DNA of 64,000 bases from Chromohalobacter nigrandesensis (GTDB lineage Bacteria > Pseudomonadota > Gammaproteobacteria > Pseudomonadales > Halomonadaceae). Position numbers and translations under genes: made by a program. The DNA lies in contig NZ_JAKGAM010000006.1 in NCBI RefSeq assembly GCF_023061285.1, positions 1 through 64,000 on the forward strand. The letters are read 5' to 3'. Every line of letters begins with the position of its first letter. Position 1 is the first letter of the stretch. The notes beneath the pieces are model-generated. The model was given only the letters and a program-made list of their open reading frames with translations, searched no databases and had not been told where the DNA came from. Positions 18,613 through 26,707 of this stretch are shown here, piece by piece.

Positions 18613-18642
18613 CTTTCTTCCTGATCTTACTTTCTTCCTGAC
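18609..18642. repeat. 17-bp perfect-spaced tandem duplication
   Basis: CTTACTTTCTTCCTGAT at 18609-18625 is repeated at 18626-18642 with one change (final T to C). It starts within the terminator T-tract and probably arose by slippage. Confidence 0.9.
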
Positions 18643-18670
18643 TGCTTTATCTGCCAGGCACCACTTTACC

Positions 18671-19285
18671 TCAGAGACGTTCCGCCGCGTAATTCGCCAC
18701 CGCCTGACGCGCCTCGCCCATGGCCTGTTCACGTACCGCTTCGCCCATATTGAGGCCTTCCGCGTAGATCCAGTCGATGTCGCGAATGCCGATCAAACCC
18801 AGCAGACTGCTGACGTGGCCGGTCTGAGTATCCATATCGGTGCCCGCGTACTGCCCGCCGCGTGCCGCCAGCACCAGCGCGCGTTTTCCCTCGATCAGGC
18901 CCACCGGGCCGTTCTCCGTATACTTGAACGTCTTGCCGGCCCGCAGAACGCGGTCGAACCACGCCTTGAGCTGACTCGGAATGCCCAGGTTGTAGAGCGG
19001 CACCGCCAGTACGATCAGATCGTGCGCGAGTACTTCCTCGATCAATACATCGGAGCGCGCCGCCAGCTCCTGCTGGACCGCGTCGCGCTCGGCGGGAGCG
19101 GTCATCCAACTGGCCATTTCGGCGCCATCGAGATGCGGCAGATCGAGCGCCACGACATCACGCTCGGTGATCCGGACATCATCCCGCGCGCCGAGCTGCG
19201 CCTTGAAATGCGTCGCCAGCGCGCGTGACTGACCATGCTCGCCAAGAATGGAAGCGGTCACCAATAGAATATTGCGAACGGCCAT
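18671..19285 (-). CDS. azoR: FMN-dependent NADH-azoreductase
   Basis: 204 residues, flavodoxin-like fold. The N-terminal LLVTASILGEHGQSRALA (FMN phosphate loop), VPLYNLGIPSQLKAWFDRVLRAGKTFKYTENGPVGL and AARGGQYAG are characteristic of AzoR. It reduces quinones and azo compounds with NADH by two-electron transfer and protects against quinone stress. A single gene with no obvious operon partner. Confidence 0.93.
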   Translation of the reverse strand: MAVRNILLVTASILGEHGQSRALATHFKAQLGARDDVRITERDVVALDLPHLDGAEMASWMTAPAERDAVQQELAARSDVLIEEVLAHDLIVLAVPLYNLGIPSQLKAWFDRVLRAGKTFKYTENGPVGLIEGKRALVLAARGGQYAGTDMDTQTGHVSSLLGLIGIRDIDWIYAEGLNMGEAVREQAMGEARQAVANYAAERL

Positions 19286-19415
19286 GCGAAATTCCTCTCA
19301 TTGAATTCAGGGCATGTGATGCGAGTCGCGTTATTATTCGTTGCCCTTTTTGAAAAGAAAAACGCAAAAAACCCCATGAACCATTCGATAGAATGCACGT
19401 TTCCCCATATACGTC

Positions 19416-20204
19416 TCAGCGCGTTCGCTCGATGCCCTGGCCGCAGCCGACCCAGGTGCGTCCCGCCTCCTCGACACGCACCTGAACGGGATACGGTTTG
19501 CCGCTCATGCTGTCGAAACAGGCCCGCGCCTTGAGCTCGACGGTCACGGGCGCATCGGCGTCGCCAGACTCTAGCGTCATGGCGGCCTGGTGGCCGTTGT
19601 CGAGCTGCGTAACCCGATAATCCAGCGTGCGCTTTTCCTCGCCGTATTGCGTCATCAGCGTGAGCTGCGGCGCCTCGCGGTCGAGTTCGAGCGTCCATCC
19701 TGGCTCGTTGCCCTGCCCCTTGAAGATGACGTCCGGGGCGTCGTCACGCGTGATCGACTCGCGACGGGCATCTTGCTGACAGGCGAGCTGGCCGTTGTCG
19801 CTTTCGACATGCGCCTCGTCGCCCTGCTGGGCGAACGTCAGGGTGCCCTTGCGGTAGCGCTTGCCGTCGGCGACCACGCTACGCTCGAGCGCGTAGTACC
19901 CCTGTGCCGACCACAGCCGCAGGCTATTTCCGGGCGCAACCGAGATGAGATCCTGCGCTGGCGTACACCGCCAGGAGACGAATGCCTCCGCCCCATCGGC
20001 AAAGAAGGCGCTCGGCAGTAGCGGCGACTTGGGGGCGTCGTCGTTCTCGTCCGGCGAATCGAGTTGCGGCGGGGGCGTAAAACCACTCCCGGAGGCGTCG
20101 CGCACCTGCGGCGGGCCGTCGGAACTGGCGCAGCCACCCAATACGGCAACGCATACCATACCCGACAAGACGTGCCGCGCACGCCGAGACATTCTGGGTA
20201 ACAT
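19416..20204 (-). CDS. Lipoprotein with MliC-like lysozyme-inhibitor domain and a COG3650-type domain
   Basis: 262 residues. Signal peptide with lipobox LGGC (Cys25), so it is probably lipidated and sorted to the outer membrane. Residues about 75-145 (WRCTPAQDLISV... to the C in QLACQQDA) resemble the MliC/PliC C-type lysozyme inhibitor domain. Residues about 155-255 carry GNEPGWTLELD and a conserved Cys pair, as in COG3650 proteins. A second Met at 20192 is an equally good start. Inhibition of host or competitor lysozyme is the likely role of the first domain; the second is of unknown function. Confidence 0.7.
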   Translation of the reverse strand: MLPRMSRRARHVLSGMVCVAVLGGCASSDGPPQVRDASGSGFTPPPQLDSPDENDDAPKSPLLPSAFFADGAEAFVSWRCTPAQDLISVAPGNSLRLWSAQGYYALERSVVADGKRYRKGTLTFAQQGDEAHVESDNGQLACQQDARRESITRDDAPDVIFKGQGNEPGWTLELDREAPQLTLMTQYGEEKRTLDYRVTQLDNGHQAAMTLESGDADAPVTVELKARACFDSMSGKPYPVQVRVEEAGRTWVGCGQGIERTR

Positions 20205-20313
20205 TCAGCTTCTCCTTGCTGGCCAAGATATGCGATATCGTTCAATCAAAGAAGGCCGATAGCATACCAGTCCTCATGTCATGAGAAACGCTGGTGCCAC
20301 GAGAAACGCCTGC

Positions 20314-20357
20314 ATCATAAGAAACGCGCCGCCGAGCGGTGGCTCGACGGCGCGTTC
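20314..20357 (-). terminator. Rho-independent terminator of metE
   Basis: On the minus strand a 14-bp stem (AACGCGCCGTCGAG / CTCGGCGGCGCGTT, one G-U pair) with a 6-base loop is followed by TTCTTATG. It begins about 20 nt past the metE stop. Confidence 0.85.
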
Positions 20358-20377
20358 ATGGCGTCAATACGAAATAC

Positions 20378-22663
20378 TTACCCGTGGCGGCGACGCAGCT
20401 CCTTGGCCGCTTCGACCATGTTGGCCAATGCCGGCTCGACTTCCGCCCAACCGCGCGTTTTCAGACCGCAGTCCGGGTTGACCCAAAGCCGCTCGGCGGG
20501 GATCTTCTCGGCGGCTTTTTCCATCAACTGCACCATCCATTCCACCTCGGGGATGTTAGGCGAGTGGATGTCGTACACGCCCGGGCCGATCTCGTTGGGA
20601 TAGGCGAAGTCCTGAAAAGCGTCGAGCAGTTCCATATCCGAACGCGAAGTTTCGATGGTAATCACGTCGGCGTCCAGGGCCGCGATCGCCGCGATGATGT
20701 CGTTGAACTCCGAGTAGCACATATGGGTGTGGATCTGCGTCTCGTCGCGGGCCACGGCCGCGCTCAGCTTGAAGCTTTCCACCGCCCAGTCGAGGTAGCG
20801 CTGCCATTCGCCCTGCCGCAGCGGCAGGCCTTCACGCAGTGCCGGCTCGTCGATCTGAATGATCTTGATGCCCGCCGCTTCGAGATCGGCGACTTCGTCA
20901 CGCAGAGACAGGGCGATCTGACGGCAAGTGGCATCGCGCGGTTGGTCGTCGCGCACGAACGACCATTGCAGGATCGTCACCGGCCCGGTGAGCATGCCCT
21001 TCATAGGCTTGTCGGTGAGCGATTGCGCGTATTCGCTCCAGCGCACCGTCATCGGCCCAGGGCGGCTCACATCACCGAAGATCACCGGCGGCTTCACGCA
21101 GCGCGAGCCGTAACTTTGCACCCAACCGAAGCGCGTGAAAGCAAAGCCATCCAGCAGTTCGCCGAAATACTCGACCATGTCGTTACGCTCGGGCTCGCCA
21201 TGCACCGGCACATCTATATCCAGGGCTTCCTGGCGCTCGACGGCGTGGACGATCTCCTCACGCATGCGAGCCTCGTAGGCATCGCGGCCCAATTCGCCAC
21301 TCTTGAAGGCGCGGCGCGCGGCGCGGATATCCTGCGTCTGAGGGAACGAACCGATGGTGGTGGTCGGAAACAGCGGCAGGTCGAGATGACGACGCTGGGC
21401 CTTGGCACGCGCACCGTAAGGGCTCGGGCGCTCGGCATCGGCGGCGGACACCGCCGCCAGGCGCTCGCCCACGGTAGACTTGTGAATGCGCGGAGAGTTG
21501 CGACGTGCTGCCAGCGCCTGCGTAGCGGCTTCCAGACGAGCGGTGTCGTCGTCCGTGGCACGCCCGTCGAGCAAGTGCGCCAGGGTGACGATTTCATCGA
21601 GCTTCTGGCGTGCGAAGGCCAGCCAACTCTTGAGCTCGGCGTCGAGGTCGGTTTCCGCCTCGAGATCCACTGGCACGTGCAGCAGCGAGCAAGACGCCGA
21701 GACCCACAGACGCTCGCCGAGACGCGCGCGGGCCACTTGCAGGCGCTCACGCAGTGCCGCCAGATCGGCACGCCAGATGTTGCGTCCGTCGATGGCGCCG
21801 ATGGACAGCACTTTATAGGTGGGAAGACGGTCGAGCACCGCATCGAGCTGTTCGGGCGCACGGACTGTGTCGATATGCAGCCCGGCGACCGGCAGACCGG
21901 CGGCCAGGCCCAGATTGTCGCCCAGGGCGCCGAAATAGGTCGCCACCAGAAGCTTGACCCGCGCGGACTGCAACTTGTTATAGGCGGCCTCGAAGGCCTG
22001 GCGCCAGTCGCGGGGCAAGTCCTGCACCAGGGCCGGCTCGTCGAGCTGTACCCATTCGACGCCCTGCGCCGCCAAACGCTCGAGGATCTCGCCATACACC
22101 GGCAACAACGTATCGAGCAGGGTCAGACGGTCGAGCCCCTCGCTCTTTTCCTTGGCCAGCCACAACCAGCTAATCGGCCCCAGCAGTGCCACCTTGACCG
22201 GGTGCCCTTCGGCCTGGGCTTCAGCGACCTCGTCGAACAACCGCGTGGAGGCCACCCGGAAGCGTTGCCCGGCATGCAGCTCGGGGACCAGGTAGTGGTA
22301 GTTGGTATCGAAGTACTTGGTCATCTCGCAGGCGGCCGCCGGCTCGCCGGTGGGCGCCCGGCCACGCGCCATGCGGAACGTCGTATCCAGGTCGACATCG
22401 CCCTCGATGGCACCAAAACGCGGCGGCACCGCGCCCAACAGCGCGCTGACGTTGAGTACCTGGTCATAGAAGGCGAAGTCGCCTACGGTGACGAGGTCGA
22501 GCCCCGCATCGCGGCTGGCTTGCCAGTGTGCGGCACGCAGCGTCTTGCCGCTCTCCTCGAGCGTGGCCTGATCGATCTCGCCTTTCCAGTAGGCCTCGAC
22601 GGCCTTTTTCAACTCACGGTTCGCGCCAATGCGCGGATAGCCCAGAATGTGTGCCAGCGCCAT
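20378..22663 (-). CDS. metE: Cobalamin-independent methionine synthase
   Basis: 761 residues, full family length. Transfers a methyl group from 5-methyltetrahydropteroyl-triglutamate to homocysteine, the last step of methionine synthesis. The N-terminus [23 protein letters not shown] and the catalytic domain with [10 protein letters not shown] are typical. The zinc ligands are visible as HMCYSEF (His and Cys) and [11 protein letters not shown] (Cys). A clear AAGGGGA ribosome site precedes the ATG. It is divergent from metR, the classical arrangement. A long open frame on the opposite strand is a codon-bias shadow. Confidence 0.98.
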   Translation of the reverse strand: MALAHILGYPRIGANRELKKAVEAYWKGEIDQATLEESGKTLRAAHWQASRDAGLDLVTVGDFAFYDQVLNVSALLGAVPPRFGAIEGDVDLDTTFRMARGRAPTGEPAAACEMTKYFDTNYHYLVPELHAGQRFRVASTRLFDEVAEAQAEGHPVKVALLGPISWLWLAKEKSEGLDRLTLLDTLLPVYGEILERLAAQGVEWVQLDEPALVQDLPRDWRQAFEAAYNKLQSARVKLLVATYFGALGDNLGLAAGLPVAGLHIDTVRAPEQLDAVLDRLPTYKVLSIGAIDGRNIWRADLAALRERLQVARARLGERLWVSASCSLLHVPVDLEAETDLDAELKSWLAFARQKLDEIVTLAHLLDGRATDDDTARLEAATQALAARRNSPRIHKSTVGERLAAVSAADAERPSPYGARAKAQRRHLDLPLFPTTTIGSFPQTQDIRAARRAFKSGELGRDAYEARMREEIVHAVERQEALDIDVPVHGEPERNDMVEYFGELLDGFAFTRFGWVQSYGSRCVKPPVIFGDVSRPGPMTVRWSEYAQSLTDKPMKGMLTGPVTILQWSFVRDDQPRDATCRQIALSLRDEVADLEAAGIKIIQIDEPALREGLPLRQGEWQRYLDWAVESFKLSAAVARDETQIHTHMCYSEFNDIIAAIAALDADVITIETSRSDMELLDAFQDFAYPNEIGPGVYDIHSPNIPEVEWMVQLMEKAAEKIPAERLWVNPDCGLKTRGWAEVEPALANMVEAAKELRRRHG

Positions 22664-22809
22664 CGTGTTTCCCCTTGCGGTATACGGCTAGAATAAGTGA
22701 CTTCGTGGTCACGGCGACGCCGTGATGTGCTGGCGGGCAGTCTCGCTGGCGGTAGTGCGTGAATCAAACTAAATTAATTAATCTTCAAAATGAACGGCTC
22801 TCATACACC
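22664..22809. promoter_or_regulatory. metE-metR divergent control region
   Basis: 146 bp separate the two divergent starts. It contains an AT-rich palindromic core (TTAATTAA near 22776) and a GTGAC-N6-GTCAC inverted repeat. Known MetR sites follow TGAA-N5-TTCA; I see no perfect copy, so the exact operator is not assigned. Confidence 0.4.
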
Positions 22810-23724
22810 ATGCTCGAGCTTCGCCATCTCCGCACCTTGATCGCACTCCGTGACGCCGGCTCGCTCGTCGAGGCCGCCGAACGCGTGCATCTCACCCAAT
22901 CGGCGCTCTCGCATCAGATCAAGGATCTCGAGGAGCGCCTGGAGGCGCCCCTGTTCCAGCGCAAGACGCGCCCCGTCACCTTCACCCGGGCGGGCGAGCG
23001 TCTGCTTGCGCTGGCCGAACAGGTCCTGCCGCAGATCCGCATGGCGGAACGCGACCTGGCACGCCTGGCCGGCCATGAACAAGGACGCCTGCACATGGCC
23101 ATCGAATGCCATAGCTGCTTTCAGTGGCTGATGCCGACCATCGATCACTTCCGCAATCACTGGCCGGAGGTTGAAGTCGACATCCCCAGCGGCTACAGCT
23201 TCGATGCCCTGCCATCACTGGCGCGCGAATCGCTGGATCTGGTGATTACCGCCGACCCCCAGCCGCTTGCCGGCATTCATTACGAGCCGTTATTCCGCTA
23301 TGAGGGGCTATTGGCGGTGGGCAAGCAGCATGCCCTGACATGCCGCGACTGGGTCACGCCGGAGGAACTGGCCGGCGAGACACTCATCACCTACCCGGTG
23401 GAGCACACGCGCCTCGACGTCTTCACCCAGTTTCTGACTCCTGCGGGCTTCACGCCGGCCGAGGTACGCACCGCCGAGTTGACGGTCATGATGATGCAGC
23501 TAGTGGCCAGCGGCCGAGGGGTCTGCGCATTGCCCAACTGGGCGCTCACCGAGTATCTGGAGCGCGGTTATGTGCGCGCCCTGCATCTCGGCGAGCAGGG
23601 GGTATGGAGCACGCTATTCGCGGCGATTCGCGAGGAAAGCCGTGACGCGCCGTGGATGGAAGATTTCCTGCGCACCGCGCGCGAGACCTCCTTCGCGGTA
23701 CTCGAGGGAATCAAGCCGGCCTAG
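22810..23724 (+). CDS. metR: LysR-type regulator MetR
   Basis: 304 residues. An N-terminal winged HTH (SLVEAAERVHLTQSALSHQIKDLEERL) and a substrate-binding domain. The segments LHMAIECHSCFQWLMPTIDHFRNHWPEVE and TLITYPVEHTRLDVFTQFL are highly similar to E. coli MetR, which activates metE using homocysteine as co-inducer. ATG 22810 aligns with E. coli MetR; a GTG 17 codons upstream is also open. It probably autorepresses and activates the divergent metE. Confidence 0.93.
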   Translation: MLELRHLRTLIALRDAGSLVEAAERVHLTQSALSHQIKDLEERLEAPLFQRKTRPVTFTRAGERLLALAEQVLPQIRMAERDLARLAGHEQGRLHMAIECHSCFQWLMPTIDHFRNHWPEVEVDIPSGYSFDALPSLARESLDLVITADPQPLAGIHYEPLFRYEGLLAVGKQHALTCRDWVTPEELAGETLITYPVEHTRLDVFTQFLTPAGFTPAEVRTAELTVMMMQLVASGRGVCALPNWALTEYLERGYVRALHLGEQGVWSTLFAAIREESRDAPWMEDFLRTARETSFAVLEGIKPA

Positions 23725-23793
23725 CCACGTCTCGTCGCCACGCTCCCACGCTGACGCTTGCGGGATGCCAGCGTCTGTCGAGGGAGATAGCGG

Positions 23794-25440
23794 TCAAGCA
23801 TCGTCCAGGCGGCGCCCCCGCGAGTAGCGGGGGTCCCCCTGGAGGAGATCCGGGGTCGGCAACAATAGACTGAAGCGTGCCCCACCGAGTCTCTGGCTAC
23901 GCTCGACCACGACGCTGCCGCCATGCCAGGCCATGATTTTCTGCACGATGGAAAGCCCCAGGCCATAACCGCCGGAACGCCGTGTGCGGCTGTCGTCGAG
24001 GCGCGCGAAGGGTTTGAAGATCAGCAGGCGATCGGCTTCGGGAACCCCGGCGCCGTCGTCCTCGACATCCAGGCGCACGGCCCGCGTTTCCCGCGTCACG
24101 CTGACATGGATATGCCCGTCCGCATGGCGGCAGGCATTGGACACGAGATTGGAAAGCGCGCGTTGCAGATAGCGCGGATCGGCCTCGAGATCGACCTCCT
24201 CGCCTTCCAGGACTTCGAGACGCAAATGCGCGTGCAGCGGTGCCAGGGTATCGACCACGCGATGGGCCATGGCGCGACAATCGGTGGTCTCGGTGGCGAG
24301 CTGGATGCCCTGGGCGCTATCACTCCCCAGGCGGGCGTAGGTCAGAATTTCGTCGACGAGTTGATCGAGTTCTTCGATATCGCCATCGATATCCTGCAAC
24401 TGACGCCGCACCACGGGCTCATCGGTCATGTCCTCGACCATCTGCACCGCGAAACGGATACGTGCCACCGGGGTGCGCAACTCATGGGAGACGGCGCGAA
24501 TCATTTCCTGCTGTGTACGCAGCAACGATTGCACCTGGGCCGCCATGCCGTTGAAGGCCATCCCCAACCGTCCGAGAAAGTCGCTGCTCTCGACCTTGAC
24601 GCGGGTATCCAGGTGTCCCCCGGCGATGCGCGTGGCAGCACGCTCCAGACGCTCCACACGCCCTTCCACGCCACGCACCACGAAGTAGATGGTGCCCGCC
24701 AGCACTAGCAGCATGATGCCCAGCAGGGCCAGCGCCAACGAGATAGGCATCGGCTCGAAGGATGGAATGGGGCCGATAGTGAGCCAGCGATCCGCTCCCA
24801 GACGTGCATGCACATACAATACGCCGAGCCCCGGCTCGAGGCGCACTACGACTTCACCGCCTTCGAGACGCGACTGCTGGATGGGATCGACGCCCGCAGG
24901 TGGCGTCGGCGAGACGTCCAACGGGATCTTGAAGACACGCTGAAGACGCGCCAGACGCTCGGCGCTCTCATCTTCCGAGACGCCGCTGAGCCAGGTACGC
25001 AGAGCCTCGGTAGCACCGCGCAACTGCATTTCCTTGAGCCCGCCGACACGCACTTCCAGCAACCAAGGCGTATCCGGCAGCCGTCGCAGAACCGACCATG
25101 CCGCATCGTGGCGCTCGATCAGCGGCCGTCCTTCATTGAGCCGCGAGCGATCGAAGTAACTCAGCGACACGTCATCGATGGGATGCAATGTCATGGGAAC
25201 GCCCAGCGTCGATGACATCGACGCCAACCATTCGTCACGCTCGTCGACGGGCTGCTCGGCAGCCAGATGCGCCAGCACCTGCATCGGGCCACTGGCCAGG
25301 CGCTCGCGGTAATTCTCCTGACGCACCTGGTCGACCACCAGATATCCCAGCAATGCGAGTCCGAATGTCAGCACCAACGCCAGCAACAACAAGGCGTAAA
25401 CGCGCAGGAAGGTGCTGTCCGACAGGGTTCGCCGCATCAA
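23794..25440 (-). CDS. Sensor histidine kinase, RstB-like
   Basis: 548 residues. TM helices at about 12-35 and 232-254 bracket a large periplasmic domain of roughly 200 residues, longer than in E. coli RstB. HAMP (about 255-305), phosphoacceptor His319 in AVSHELRTPVARIRFA, and an ATPase domain with NLVSNACRHA, DDGAGV and GYGLGLSIV follow. The dimerization helices and C-terminus resemble RstB. It starts three bases after the response-regulator stop, in one operon with it. The signal is unknown; the expanded sensor domain suggests a signal different from that of E. coli. Confidence 0.85.
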   Translation of the reverse strand: MMRRTLSDSTFLRVYALLLLALVLTFGLALLGYLVVDQVRQENYRERLASGPMQVLAHLAAEQPVDERDEWLASMSSTLGVPMTLHPIDDVSLSYFDRSRLNEGRPLIERHDAAWSVLRRLPDTPWLLEVRVGGLKEMQLRGATEALRTWLSGVSEDESAERLARLQRVFKIPLDVSPTPPAGVDPIQQSRLEGGEVVVRLEPGLGVLYVHARLGADRWLTIGPIPSFEPMPISLALALLGIMLLVLAGTIYFVVRGVEGRVERLERAATRIAGGHLDTRVKVESSDFLGRLGMAFNGMAAQVQSLLRTQQEMIRAVSHELRTPVARIRFAVQMVEDMTDEPVVRRQLQDIDGDIEELDQLVDEILTYARLGSDSAQGIQLATETTDCRAMAHRVVDTLAPLHAHLRLEVLEGEEVDLEADPRYLQRALSNLVSNACRHADGHIHVSVTRETRAVRLDVEDDGAGVPEADRLLIFKPFARLDDSRTRRSGGYGLGLSIVQKIMAWHGGSVVVERSQRLGGARFSLLLPTPDLLQGDPRYSRGRRLDDA

Positions 25441-25442
25441 CG

Positions 25443-26162
25443 TTAGCTATCCTTGACGAACAGATACCCTTTACTGCGCACGGTCTTGATCCGGTGCGGT
25501 TGGTTGGGATCGTCGCCGATCTTGGGCCGGATACGCGAAACCCGCACATCGATGGAACGATCCTGTCCGTCATACTTGATGCCCCGCAGTTGCGAAAAGA
25601 TTTCCTCGCGGGTCAGCACATGGCCTGCATTACCGGCCAACAGCCATAACAGGTCGAACTCGGCGCTGGTCAAATCGATGCGTTCGTCGTTGAGCCAAGC
25701 CTCACGGGTGGCGCTATCGATGAGCAGGTCACCGAAGTTCAGCCGCGTAGCGCCGCTGGCAGCCTCCAGGGCATCGGCACGGCGCAGCAGGGCGCGCATG
25801 CGCGCCAGCAGCACACGCGGCTGCACCGGCTTGGGCACATAGTCGTCGGCCCCCATTTCGAGTCCCAGCACCTGGTCCATGTCGTCGGTACGCGCGGTCA
25901 GCATGAGAATGGGACCGGCATACTGGGTACGCACACGACGACAGATGGAAAGACCATCCTCGCCGGGCAACATGAGATCGAGAATGACCATATCCGGCTG
26001 CTCGTCGAGAATGCGCTCCACGGCACGTGCGCCGTCGTATTCCAGATCGACCTGGAATTCATTCGCCTCGAGATAGTCTCGCGTCAGATGCGCCAGCCGC
26101 TCGTCGTCCTCTATGATCAGGACGTGATCGTGATGTCTGCTGCTGTCCAAGCTGTCATCCAT
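25443..26162 (-). CDS. OmpR-family response regulator, RstA-like
   Basis: 239 residues. Receiver domain with acidic pair EDD (18-20) and phospho-acceptor Asp62 in ILDLMLPGEDGL, then a winged-helix domain (about 140-235) ending IKTVRSKGYLFV. The LRGIKYDGQDRSIDVRVSRIR segment closely resembles RstA. The start is uncertain: AAAGGG directly abuts the chosen ATG, closer than normal, and the frame stays open 47 codons upstream without recognisable domain sequence. Confidence 0.87.
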   Translation of the reverse strand: MDDSLDSSRHHDHVLIIEDDERLAHLTRDYLEANEFQVDLEYDGARAVERILDEQPDMVILDLMLPGEDGLSICRRVRTQYAGPILMLTARTDDMDQVLGLEMGADDYVPKPVQPRVLLARMRALLRRADALEAASGATRLNFGDLLIDSATREAWLNDERIDLTSAEFDLLWLLAGNAGHVLTREEIFSQLRGIKYDGQDRSIDVRVSRIRPKIGDDPNQPHRIKTVRSKGYLFVKDS

Positions 26163-26462
26163 CCCTTTACATTGGTGCCATGAAGCCCTGCCTACCTTCG
26201 GCCTTGTCGTGCGAGTTCCGTTCGTCTTTATTTTGTATTCTTTGCGCTCTCCAGAGAGGCTCCGCCGGAATGCGCGGTGCGACAAAGGGGTGCATGCCGC
26301 CATTCCCTACCATAGCGGATAGCAAGCGATGATACCCGAATTCACTCGCGAGTAGCTGTCGAGCATCATAGAGATCGCCATGCAGATTGAAAAATCGTCG
26401 CGTGGCAGCGAGTTATGGATGCCTTGGCGGAACCCAAGAATAGCCCCCAGGAGAGCCACAGA

Positions 26463-26482
26463 CTATCCACAACTTATCCACT
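26463..26482 (+). promoter_or_regulatory. Two DnaA-box-like sites upstream of nrdA
   Basis: CTATCCACA (26463-26471) and TTATCCACT (26474-26482) each match the DnaA box TTATCCACA at 8 of 9 positions and start 11 bp apart. They abut the -35 element of the proposed nrdA promoter. E. coli nrdAB also has DnaA boxes upstream of its promoter, tying dNTP synthesis to replication initiation. Confidence 0.6.
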
Positions 26483-26510
26483 TGCGACCCCCGCAAAACC
26501 GCTCTATCTT
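26482..26510 (+). promoter_or_regulatory. Proposed nrdA promoter
   Basis: TTGCGA at 26482-26487 and TATCTT at 26505-26510 are spaced by 17 bp. The -10 lies inside NrdR box 1, so bound NrdR would block RNA polymerase. TATAAG at 26519-26524 is a possible alternative -10. Confidence 0.45.
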
Positions 26511-26545
26511 GTGCTCATTATAAGGATCCCCCCCATATATAGGGA
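26499..26545 (+). promoter_or_regulatory. Tandem NrdR boxes of nrdAB
   Basis: Two copies of the CWATATATWG-type core are CTCTATCTTG (26502-26511) and CCATATATAG (26533-26542). Core starts are exactly 31 bp apart, three helical turns, the classical spacing of paired NrdR sites. NrdR is an ATP-cone repressor of ribonucleotide reductase genes; its own gene is outside the window. Confidence 0.72.
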
Positions 26546-26707
26546 TCACCGTATTTCGCGTGCTCGTCCCGAACGTTCCTCTTCAGGCACGAAAATGCCG
26601 AGACAAGACGGTTAAATCGGTCATCGTCACGATAATGCCCGACTTCTCGCGACACGAACATGTGCGGCGATACCCTTTCCTCTGGACCGTAACGACAGGA
26701 AGGCGTC

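Larger units (their letters stand above)
26163..26707. other. rstA-nrdA divergent intergenic region
   Basis: About 545 bp without a convincing gene. The right half carries the nrdA control elements annotated separately (two DnaA-box-like sites, promoter, two NrdR boxes). The left half must hold the regulator promoter but shows no clear consensus. The nrdA start is about 165 nt past the last NrdR box, leaving a long 5' leader. Confidence 0.7.

Noticed and set aside
20339..22696. A 785-codon open frame on the plus strand opposite metE
   Set aside because: It mirrors metE codon structure in GC-rich DNA, is rich in Arg, His and Gln without domains, and metE is unmistakable.
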